Assembly (NCBI GenBank): GCA_029215795.1
Contig: JARDYH010000002.1
Location: forward strand, 13,757,001 to 13,821,000
Length of the DNA stretch: 64,000 nt
DNA from: Anniella stebbinsi
Lineage: Eukaryota > Chordata > Lepidosauria > Squamata > Anniellidae
Reading direction: 5' to 3'
Shown in pieces: positions 55,230 to 64,000 of this stretch (position 1 is its first letter; each line of letters starts with the position of its first letter). The notes under the pieces were generated by a model. The model did not search any database and was not told the DNA's origin. It saw only the letters and a list, made by a program, of their open reading frames with translations. The position numbers were made by a program, and so were the translations under genes.

Positions 55230-55311
55230 CAAATGACACTAGCCGAAATTCCCTTTTCTCTACAACTATTAAAGTTACATGAGCCCTGACCTGGATTTTA
55301 TCTGGTCACCT
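54778..55311. mobile_element. TA-flanked MITE split by an L2 insertion
   Basis: Outer pieces (54778-55016 and 55230-55311) rebuild the 50652-type element, with ends gggtgaccagataaaatcca and, in complement, aggtgaccagataaaatcca, and TA on both sides. The termini differ from ggctgaccatatg copies, so at least two terminal subtypes exist. The insertion point has a caaat duplication. Confidence 0.75.
55017..55229 (+). mobile_element. L2-like LINE 3' end, short, with (ATT)n tail
   Basis: Starts with the last codons 'KTDLFRQAYPDEF' plus stop, then the 3' UTR and 'taataaataaataaattatt'. Flanked by caaat at 55012-55016 and 55230-55234. The 5' truncation leaves only about 210 bp. Confidence 0.8.
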
Positions 55312-55668
55312 TATCATAAAGCCAAGCATGGAGAGGGGAAAAAGGGAGCATTCTTGCATATGAGGAAGGGAGGAGACCGTGGAAGTTCTTTAGAGAGCTT
55401 CCTATGTGACACAAGGCCTCCCTCCTCCTGCTCCGAAGCTCTCCGGGTAGGTGCTCCCCAGGTGAGTGCCTAGCAATAACTGCATCCCCTCCATCCTCCA
55501 TCCACCATGCACTGGATACTCATAAGTCCCTCGGTTTGGGGGCTTATGAGTACCCAGGGCGCAACCCATAGTATTGCATCTTTAAAGGATAATGAAATTA
55601 GGGGAAATCCCCCCTTAAAATTAAGATGTTGATATCATGGTGTAAGAAAAAGCAATTAGGATCCTAAT
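55312..55668. other. Unassigned stretch
   Basis: Unique-looking DNA, no repeat recognised. Confidence 0.4.
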
Positions 55669-55757
55669 TAGCAATCCTAAACACACTTACTTGGGAATCA
55701 GCCAAGTTGAACACATTTGGACATACTTTGAGTAAAGATGCATAGTATTGCGCTGTC
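55669..55757. repeat. Small palindromic repeat, diverged copy
   Basis: 'gcaatcctaaacacacttac' and 'gcatagtattgcgctgtc' match, in inverse order, the 32110-32183 repeat. Confidence 0.45.
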
Positions 55758-56374
55758 TGTGTCTTTATTTTAAAAAGAAGGCTCTTCTCATGTTCTTATG
55801 TAACGGAAGGCTTATGTATGCATTAGGAATGTATGGATTTTGTTAAATCCTTTCCTCCTGTGTCTCATGGATTGTCAGGCATCTTTCGTTTAATCATCCG
55901 CTCAATGACAGAATCTGTTTTTTTTTTAAGGGATGTACGAGCATTTTGTTTCACTTGTGGAAGTGTGAATTAGGCCTAATATCCATTAACGCAAGTGCAA
56001 ATTTGCTCAAATCCCCCCAAATAAAAACACACGCACTCCCTGCTCCTTTTGCCTTTGGTTCCACCCACTTTCCTTCAGCCCCGCCCATCATTACAATGCT
56101 CCCCCCCCAAGATGACCATATCTTATTGGGTTTCACCATTCCATCAGCTTTCCATGATGCCCACTGTATCTAGGTTCTCCTTTAAAGCCAAGAAATGTCA
56201 ACTCTCCAAGTCTGGCTTGATGGCTTCTAGCATAGAAACATCTACACATGGTGTTCTTCTCCTGATGTATCTGGGATGTTCATCTTCTGCTATGGCACTT
56301 ACACCATTGTGTTCAAGGAAGCAGCCTGACTTTCATTTCCGTCGTTGAGTGTGCAGTGGTGCACATGATCGCAT
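55758..56374. other. Unassigned stretch with repeat fragment
   Basis: Near 56040-56100 'ctccttttgcctttggttcc' and 'gccccgcccatcattac' belong to the 2796-type family. The rest is unassigned. Confidence 0.4.
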
Positions 56375-57060
56375 ATTCGCATCAGGGATGGTGTAGCAGC
56401 ATCCTTCATTGCAAATCTGGTCCAGCAGGGGGTTAGATTTGACGACCTCCAAAGTACCTCTCAACTCTAAAATTCTGTCGTGGTTCTAAGCCCTCCTGCT
56501 GGAGTGCGAGACAATAAAGAGGTCTGCCAAGCAATCTTCAAAGCTTTATTCAATAAATAAACATCTCTACCTCAAGAGAGTTTAAACTTAGGAACATTAC
56601 TCTAGGCTCACACTTGGCTAAACTAAACTAAACGATTGTTCTTTCAACAAAGATGGTGGTCTTTTCCCTAAGACTCTCACTTCAAGTAAGATTTCTTTGA
56701 AGAGGCCTTTGGTGGGAGGCTAGTCAAGCTGACCGCCTCTTGCTTACCTTTTGCTCCACCCATTTGAACCTACAGCATACTCTGGGATCAGTTAGCTCTG
56801 AAGTCCCCTTCCCTTCAGAAGATTCTTGAGTTCCCACAGACGGTGTGTTGTTCATGTTCTCACTGATAAGGTGTTGCGACGATTCATCCTTGGCAGGTGA
56901 AGAGCCTGGGAGATTCACCTCCTCCACTTCCTGTATAATGTAGGACGTTTCTAGTCCTGTTTCTTCAGCTTCAGAATCTGATTCTGACTGATAGCTTAAA
57001 CTACTTCTCCCACACCAAAGGGAACAAGCTTGGTCATGACACAGTCTAGGATTCTATGTC
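56375..57060 (+). mobile_element. CR1 3' end interrupted by a solo LTR
   Basis: 'catccttcattgcaaatctg', 'ggttagatttgacgacctcc' and 'caactctaaaattctg' are a CR1 3' UTR; the terminal octamer resumes at 57050 as 'gattctatg'. Everything between is the LTR at 56476-57041. Confidence 0.65.
56476..57041 (-). mobile_element. Solo LTR of an LTR retrotransposon, inverted
   Basis: On the minus strand it starts tgtcatgacc and ends ccacgaca, giving the TG...CA ends and short inverted repeat of an LTR. An AATAAA at about 56560 on that strand is a plausible polyadenylation signal. It is about 566 bp. A 67-codon Ser/Glu-rich ORF lies in the 5' part (56724-56927). The target duplication is not clear. No second LTR or internal region is seen, so it probably arose by LTR recombination. 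Gypsy or retroviral origin cannot be decided. Confidence 0.55.
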
Positions 57061-57349
57061 TTTATCCCTTGTTGTGTGTGAGCATGTCTAATGAAAAATA
57101 TGTGCCAGAAATTGCCATTATTATCTGTAGATGAGCTGGGTCCCATGTTGCTTCTTTCCCAGAGCTAAGCTCCCTGAGTTCCCTGTGGCACCAGCATTTG
57201 CACATCAATTTTCTGCCACACTTGAACCCTGTACTATTCTTGAACTTTGAAAGTTCTCTATATTCAGGACAAAAAGAACTTAAGATTTTTTTGAAAATGA
57301 ATGATTTGTCCATCCAAGCCAAGGGTATGAAATAAAATTATTATTCTTA

Positions 57350-58480
57350 TTTCATCTTTTTCTCACTCGTGATGGTTTTTCTAGATGGACATGACGGGCT
57401 TTGCCAAGTCATGCTGTCTTTTATTGATTCAGGAATTTCCTGACAATTGAGCATGTTTTAAGTATGACTGCCTTCTGGATGTTGGTGTGGATGTATTTTG
57501 GTAGGTCCAGTTTCTGAAGGTTTTCTGTATAATTTTTTGATGTGATGCTGGTGACTGATGTTGCTAACGGAATAATTATGACCTTTTCCTGTTGCCATAG
57601 TTCTTTGACTTCCATGGCCAGCGGTGTATATTTGTCTCTCTTTTCTTCTTCCTTTTCAACAACATTTTTGTCATTCGGTATTGCTGTGTTGATGAGGTAT
57701 GAGTGTTTTTCCTTTTTGTCTGTGACCGTTATGTCTGGTCGGTTGCAGGGTATTGTCTTGTTCTGTCCCAGTTCTGTCCCAGTATATTTCTGTCCCAGTA
57801 TATTTGATGATCTGTGTTTTCCAAGATTGTTTCAGGTGAGTATGTATAGTATGGTGTAAGTAGTTTGATAAGGTTGAATTTGATGGCCAATTGTTGGTGA
57901 ATTATTTTTGCAGCTGTATTGTGTCTGTCTGTATAGTACATTCCTGCCAGAATCTTACATCCTCTTGTTAAGTGGCCTATTGCTTCATGGACTTGATAGC
58001 ATTTCCGGTATAGGTCTGCTGTTACACTGTTATCTTTTATGATGTATTTTTGGTAGTTCATGGTGGCTATGACTTGATCCTGTATAGCTATTAGGAATCC
58101 TTCAGTTTCTGGAAATAGCTCACCCTTCCTGAGCCATTTGTACGATTGTTCTTTGTTTATTTGTTGGTTCTGAATTATGTTGTAGTGCTTCCCATGGAGT
58201 GCTTTTTGTGCCCATTTTTCTTTTTTCTCTGCGAGTGTGAGTGGTTGTGTTTGGTCTTCGTTTTGTAGCGCTAGGTTGAGTGGGACATAATTTTTACCTG
58301 CTGTTACTATGGCTTTATGAATGGGGGTGTTTTTAGTGTGGAAGAATTCTCTGTGTGCTTTTATCTGCTTAGCATGCATTGTGTTAATGTCCAGCAGACC
58401 TCTTCCTCCTCCTTTCCTGCTAATTGTTGTTCTTTCAATGCACGAGTTGGGATGGAGCATGCGGTGTTTTGTGAGTTCGG
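57350..58480 (-). mobile_element. R4/Dong-like LINE, 5'-truncated, in a TAA microsatellite
   Basis: On the minus strand the coding region reads 'MLHPNSCIERTTISRKGGGR' and 'GLLDINTMHAKQIKAHREFF' (thumb region), then 'YRKCYQVHEAIGHLTRGCKI' and 'DRHNTAAKIIHQQL', which corresponds to the CCHC finger before the restriction-like endonuclease. The first Cys of the finger appears replaced by Tyr. Further on 'YSPETILENTDHQIYWDRNI' and, after a frameshift at 57763-57808, the PD...D endonuclease segment follow. The frameshift coincides with three near-tandem copies of ctgtcccag. TAA/ATT repeats flank both ends (57337-57348; 58481-58495 and 59522-59532), as at 48535-49022. Confidence 0.8.
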
Positions 58481-58495
58481 TATTATTATTATTAT

Positions 58496-59513
58496 TAGGG
58501 GTGTGCAATGGATTGGGTCCGATCTACGATCCGGACCCGATCCGGGGGAAATCAGATAAAATTATCCGATCTGATCCCCAGCATCTGGATGGGCTGATCC
58601 AATTTGATCCGATCCGAACAGGACCCGATCCGGATCGTATGGGATTGGAGGATTGGACCCCCTCCCCCCACTCGCGCTCCTCACCTGCCGGGGCGTCTGC
58701 AGACAGCCCCGGCAGGTAAGGAAGAGCGCGAGGGGGGGCTTACCTGCCGCGGCCATCTGCTGCCATCCACGGGCGCCAGCGGGTGCCTGCGGATGGCAGC
58801 GGACAGCCCCGGCAGGTAAGGAGGAGTGCAAGGGGGGGCTTACCTGCTGGGCCCGTCTGCCGCCATCCGCTGCCACCCGCGGGTGGCAGCGAATGGAAAT
58901 GGACAGGCCCGGCAGGTAAGGAGGAGCACGAGGGGGAGGAGGGAGGAGGGAGGAGGGAGGAGGGAGGAGGGAGGGCCCCCCACTTATCTGCCGGGGTGTC
59001 CTCTTCCTTCACCTGCTCGAATCTACTGAGAACTAGGCTTCGTGGCCTAGTCCTCAGTAAAGCGCCATCACCTGGCGCTCTACTGAGGACTAGGCCACGA
59101 AGCCTAGTTCTCAGTAGATTCGAGCAGGTAAGGGAAGAAGACGCTCTGGCAGGTAAGGAGGAGCGCGAGGGCGCCAGCGGACGGCAGCGGACAGCCCCGA
59201 GAGGTAAGAATCACAGAGGGAGGAGTGAGGTGGCCCACTTACCTGCCGGGGCCGTCCACTGCCCCGGGAGATAACCGTGGGATGTGGGGGACAGGGAGGG
59301 GAGTTAGGCCCCCACTCACCCCCTGCCACCATTTTCCCCCATAGACTTGCATGCAAGTCTATGGGGGAAAATGCCAGCCGATCTGAAAATTGGACATCCG
59401 AGTTCCAGATCGGGATCAGGTCCGATCTGATCCAGGGGACCTCTGATTTTGTTCTGATCTGATACGGAACAAAATTGGAGGATCCCGATCCGGGGGGGCC
59501 ATGCACATCCCTA
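58496..59513. mobile_element. Palindromic non-autonomous hAT element with tandem hairpins
   Basis: Ends taggggtgtgcaatgg and, in complement, tagggatgtgcatgg; 8-bp duplication attattat (58488-58495, 59514-59521), inside an ATT tract so slightly ambiguous. Three successive hairpins end in ggcaggtaag at 58711-58720, 58811-58820 and 58911-58920, 100 bp apart. A central palindrome (59011-59129) has arms acctgctcgaatctactgag. Also includes 'catagacttgcatgcaagtc'. It inserted into the TAA tract upstream of the R4 element. Confidence 0.88.
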
Positions 59514-59829
59514 ATTATTATTATTATTTGAAGTGTTTTCCTCATGAAAGTCTGGATTCAGCCAGTGCTTAAATAGGTTTGCCACCTCTTTCTCCTGACA
59601 GCATCTTAAACAGCTATATGGCAGGCAGCTACAGAGTGGTCCTCTCCATGTGGGGAACACCTGTTGAATTTGGCTGGTTGCAGATGGGTGAGAATTTTGT
59701 TTCTGATCGTTTTTGATAAAATGTTCCCAAATTTGCAAAATTTGCGTTCGGGAGAGAAAGAACTTGAGAATTAAACAAATTCAAATGCAGGAGAAAGTGA
59801 GCACAAAATAGGGATTCACCAGTTCATAT

Positions 59830-61165
59830 CTGGATTACTGCAATGTGTTAGATGTGGGGCTGCCTTTAAAATGGTCTGGAAACTTCAGCTGGCCCAAAAT
59901 AGGACAACGAGACTATTAACAGGGGCTGGCTAACATTGTCATATTTTTATGCCAGTACACTTTCATCTGCACTGACTGCTAGTCCTTTTCCAGGCCCAAT
60001 TCAAAGTGATGGCACTAACTGTCAAAGCCCTAAATGGCTTGAGGCCAGGCTACCAAGTCTCCTCCCGTATTCACCTGCCCGGACCCTAAGATCAGCTTCA
60101 GCAGTCCTCCTCTGGGAACCCCTGCCGAAGGGATTGAGATGGGTGGCTACTAGGAAGAGGGGCTTTTCTGCTGTGGCACCCCAGTTGTGGAATGAGCTTC
60201 CCAGTGAGGCTTACCTAGAGCCTACACTGTGCTTTATTGGTGCCACATGAAGGCCTTCTTATTTTCCCAGGCATTTTAGTTTTTCAGTTTGTTTTTTATC
60301 AAGTAGTGTAGTTTAATTTTTTGGCTGCTAGCTTCTATTTGATTATTTTAGTATTATTAGGGATGTGCACGGCCAGAAATATTGTAATCGTAATTGGATC
60401 AGAATTTCCAGTATTAAAAATACTGGATCTGAACATATTGGGGGGTAAATATCGGAAGTTCCAATCCGATTACGGACTGCCATTTCAGATTCCCCATAGG
60501 CTTGCATTGAGGGAAAGAAAGCTTTTCCCCAATGCAAGTCTATGGGGAAAAAAACTGGGCCGGCACTCCCTCCCCCCCCCCACTCACGCTCCTTACCTGC
60601 TGCTGCCTCCGCCGCCAGTCTGTCCTACTGCTAAACAGGCTTTCCGGCCTGTTCCTCAGTAGAGAGACGCGCTGAGTGATGACGTCATCACTTAGCGCAT
60701 CTCTCTACTGAGGAACAGGCCGGAATGCCTGTTTAGCAGTAGGACGGACTGGCGGCAGTGGCGGGGAAGGCTGCAGGTAAGGGGCATGAGTGGGGGGAGG
60801 GAGGGAGCGCCGGCCTGTGTTTTTCCCCATAGACTTGCATTGGGGGAAAGCTTTCTTTCCTCCAATGCAAGCCTATGGAGAAAACACCAGAAATGGAGGT
60901 CTGATAATCCGATATGTCCGATAGTTATCGAACATATGGATAGCGGATCCGATCAGATAGGGCCACCTAAGGAAATTATTGTTATCTGTCATCGGATGTC
61001 CGATAATGACCTTATTGTTTCGTTACTGGGCATCGGACCGATACGATACACATCCCTGATTATTATATTGTATTTTTAAACTTTTATGTTGCATTTTATC
61101 ATCTGCATTTTATTCTTTTTAAGTGTTGTGAGCGGTATTGGGCGGTATAAAAATGTAATAAATAA
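59830..61165 (+). mobile_element. L2-like LINE 3' end split by a hAT element
   Basis: Broken frames show the DYCNVLDVGLP-like start ('ggattactgcaatgtgttag'), 'FQAQFKVMALTVKALNGLRP' type sequence and 'GFSAVAPQLWNELPSEAYLE'. The 3' UTR is interrupted at 60357 and resumes at 61059-61165 ('gggcggtataaaaatgtaat' and AAAT tail). Confidence 0.8.
60358..61058. mobile_element. Palindromic non-autonomous hAT element with CRE core, 701 bp
   Basis: Ends tagggatgtgcac and, in complement, cagggatgtgtatcg; flanks agtattat / attattat agree at 7 of 8. The subterminal parts mix 'tatcg' words (as in 32506) with a GC-rich centre (as in 29578). The central palindrome (60625-60742) has arms ctactgctaaacaggc and the core tgacgtca (60680-60687), a perfect CRE. 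Outward 'cttacctgct' and 'gcaggtaagg' flank it. Confidence 0.88.
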
Positions 61166-62024
61166 ATAAAATAAATATTTTTCAAGCTAAGTTGGGTTCT
61201 TTTCCAAACAATGTTCGGAAAAGTGATCAGGGGGATTTTAATGGGTGCCAGTGTGAGTTTTCTAGAGGGAGACTGGGATTTAAATATAATAAGTTGATTA
61301 AATATTAATGTTAAACTTTACAACTGACAGCGTTTTGGTCTTTCTCTGCTTTTAAAAAAATATTTCCTGCAGAATCCAAACAGATTTTGCATTCCATCTT
61401 CATGTTTTTACAAGGGCACTGCTCCATGGGAAAAGGGGGGGAATAATAATAATTACATCGGGAGGGAGGAATTGGCCTTTAGTGAGTTATTTAAAAATTG
61501 CATCCTATTTCCATGACTTGCTTGGTTGACAGAGGGTTTCCAGTAGCCTATTGACCATAGCAGAATGTATTCCTGCTCTCCAGCTGACACATATCAAAAA
61601 TTAAATGATAAGTGGAGAGTCCTCATGGTTGTTATGGTTTTTGTTTTGTCCATGTCATGACTGCATTCACCTGTCAACACTTAATGCTGGAAAAGTGGTT
61701 TAGGATGGGGAGAGGTACACAGCTTTAAAAATCTGAAAATCTTCCTGTATAAATTACCTCCTTTTTATATTTCTGCACAGCTGTAACCAGTGTATCGATT
61801 ACCAGTTGGGATCCCTGTTGTCCATGTAATTTCCTCCATGCATTGTGGGAAAACCTTTTTCTTTAAAGCAGGAGAGATCCCCCAAGACTCCTTGAAATGC
61901 GACCTGGTAGGATTTAAAGATATATGTCTCCTCCCAAATCATCATGATTCATTTGGAGATTCAGGGGCAAAGAGAGACACAGATGGTGTGCCTGAAAAAA
62001 TTGCAACATTTCTCTTGAAACTCT

Positions 62025-62025
<1 letters not shown>
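61166..62025. other. Unassigned, low-repeat stretch, possible conserved non-coding sequence
   Basis: 61460-61650 is AT-rich without recognisable repeats. Conservation is not testable here. Confidence 0.35.
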
Positions 62026-62062
<37 letters not shown>

Positions 62063-62247
62063 GAGAGAAAGGGTGTAAAGACACATCTTTTTAATTTAGC
62101 CTTTTTAAAAATATGTAGTTTTAATGCTTTAATTTTTAAGTATTTTAATGATCTTATTTTTATCGTTCCAAGGTTTAAAATGGTTGTACAATGCCTTGAT
62201 GGCTTTTATGCAGTTAAGGCAATATAGAAATATTAATAATAAATTAT
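62026..62247 (+). mobile_element. (CA)n tract followed by an L2-like 3' end
   Basis: (CA)n at about 62026-62060. Then 'cacatctttttaatttagcc', T-rich 3' UTR and 'gcaatatagaaatattaata', resembling the L2-like 3' ends but lacking the cgcccag box. Confidence 0.4.
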
Positions 62248-64000
62248 ATCACACACACACAATATAAAAATCCTTCCATTTGTTTCAGTCCTTTTAATTT
62301 TCACATGGTGTAATAATATACATTTCCCCCCCCCCCCCCCCATGGTCACAGACCACCCTTTAATTTTCATGCATCTTGTCTTGTGTTATGGATAGAACTA
62401 GAATAAAATCAGATAGACTTTAGCAATCATTATTAGAGGTGATAATTTACAGCCTATCGGCTGTTGCCATGGAGATTCAAGAAGACCCCAAAGAGTTAGG
62501 TCTGGGAGTTAAGGCCTAATCCGGAGGTGATTTTTCAATAGCGCCAGCTGTCTTGGGTCTGAAAGGCGTGGCAAATTGCACCATTATTGGAGGGAAATGG
62601 TACGGCTAAGTTAATTATTTGTCGGCTTTAGACACAGGTGTTCATAAAAGAGGGAACATGCACTCCTAATCAAGCCTGACTCCAGCGGAACAACAGCCCA
62701 GCGTGAGGTACTCCAAGAGTTGTTTGTGCTGTCCTTCATTTAAATCATAAAAGCCCTGCCGTGCGCCTTCTGTGGTGGGAGCTCCTAATCTTGCCTTTAG
62801 TTTGTCATTACAGGTAATGATGTTTTGGATAAAGATCTTGACGGCACTTTGTTAATGTTGTATTTCCAGAGAATACCCAACAATTTGAGGTTCATTGGAG
62901 TGTGTCAGCAATTGTTCTTAATGTGAAAACACTGATTTTATCAAAAATGCATGTTTGATTTCTCTCCAGCTCTAAATTGGCACAAGGGACTGGAAAATGG
63001 CACATCAGACATCTTCAGATAAAAAAAGTATCGCTTCTATGACAATTAGGGATCAAACATTGATGAACACACGTGAAAGTGATGTGGACTGGAACTAGAC
63101 TCATTGACCCATCCTTACTTTGTTTGAGAGTTTTTTCTATTAGGTCTGTTCTCTACCACTGTATATCGCTAAGCTCCACCCTAATCCATAGGCTCCACCT
63201 CAAAGTCTCAGGATCTGAGCTTCAGGAGACATGGCAACCCTAGCGTTGGCCCAGTATTCGAAGGGATGAAAGCTCAGCTAGGCAACCTTGTTGGCCCAAT
63301 GGGCACACTCATCAATTTGAGAAACTGTCCTGGGTGCCAGCACAAAATGGCTGACCTGGGAGGCATGGCTAGTCACAAAGAACAAGTAACCAGCCTGCAA
63401 GACTTGAGTACAAGGCAGAGGTGGAGGTCTGAGCCGCAACACAGTGAACAACTTCTTTGAACTCACAGTGTTCAGTGCCAACAGAAACCTATTTCATGGA
63501 AGGGAAGGGAAACTCTTTTCTCCCCCCACCCCTGTCCCCCAGCCAACTCATTCCCTCTGTCTCTTTCTCTCTCTCACCCTGGTTCCCCCCTGCCCCTGGT
63601 TCCCCTTTCCTCTGCACACTGCAAAGGAAAGCATTGTCCTACAGCCGCCCACCATCTTCGTTTCCTAAGAATATCTCTAAGACCCATGTGTGACCCAGAG
63701 GCATTTATGGGAAATGAAGTCAGCAGTGGCTAGAGGCCCTCACGTTGCTTTGAAGCAATCCCAGTAGCCAGTAAGAAAACTTGTTAATCGAAAAATAAAA
63801 ACAAACAAACAATGGGAGTGGTAGAGCACTCAGAAAGGTAGCCAGGGTCATCGCGTTGCCTTGCCCTGGCTACTTGTGGCTTAGATTCGAGCATGTTGGA
63901 TTCTTAGCATTAAGGATTCTTCTTAGCAATTCCAATTTTGACTTCAGATGACAGGTAAACATGAGGATTTTTGTTGTATGAACACTCTCATGAAGGAAAT
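62248..64000. other. Low-repeat stretch, possible conserved non-coding block at about 62400-62900
   Basis: 62325-62341 is a poly-C tract. From 62400 to 62900 I see no repeat; it contains 'gttgccatggagat' (62464-62477), an X-box-like RFX site, and AT-rich homeodomain-type words. From 63100 on there are short ORFs without domains and a pyrimidine-rich run (63515-63615). No exon is supported. Confidence 0.35.

Noticed and set aside
59533..59738. Minus-strand ORF (QNSHPSATSQIQQ...) as part of the R4 element
   Set aside because: It is on the far side of the TAA tract that marks the insertion site, so it is more likely flanking DNA; the Asn run joining them is encoded by the microsatellite.

Overview
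The window looks like intergenic or intronic DNA from a squamate reptile, most likely a lizard. I found no exon of a host gene, no true tRNA or rRNA gene, and nothing prokaryotic. The call rests on repeat families: Sauria SINEs (squamate tRNA-derived SINEs), 5S-rRNA-related SINEs with a Sauria-type tail, CR1 and L2-like LINEs, an R4/Dong-like LINE, an APE-type LINE, and many non-autonomous DNA transposons. Family names come from my recognition of motifs, not from a database search.

Layout. 1-10 kb: old LINE ends, two 5S-related SINEs and small inverted-repeat elements. 10-20 kb: the densest part. A Sauria SINE (10530-16104) was hit by a 5.3 kb LINE (10678-15984). That LINE carries a long reverse-transcriptase ORF and was itself hit by a 2.05 kb GC-rich palindromic element (11109-13157). 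Next comes a 2.99 kb element that is almost entirely one inverted repeat with arms of about 1.49 kb (16847-19837). 20-45 kb: scattered SINEs, CR1 and L2 ends, MITEs, and further members of the palindromic group at 29578, 32506 and 36094. 45-62 kb: LTR-like pieces, CA/TG tracts, two R4-like copies both sitting in TAA microsatellites, and two more palindromic elements (58496, 60358). 62-64 kb: mostly unique sequence that may hold conserved non-coding elements.

Main story. At least seven elements share termini of the form YAGGGATGTG, and six have perfect 8-bp target duplications, the signature of hAT transposition (a seventh has 7 of 8). None encodes a transposase, so all would need one in trans. 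Four of them share a homologous central palindrome, outward-facing splice-donor-like GGTAAG motifs on both flanks, and a module related to 'caagtctatgggg'. Two others are AT-rich fold-backs. The different terminal sequences (GGATCG-rich, ATCG-rich, TTTGCACAAA-rich) suggest parallel radiations of fold-back hAT derivatives.

The nested insertions give a relative chronology: SINE before LINE before hAT at 10.5-16.1 kb; SINE before L2 before R4 at 47.7-49.1 kb; TAA tract before R4 before hAT at 57.3-59.5 kb; L2 before hAT at 59.8-61.2 kb.
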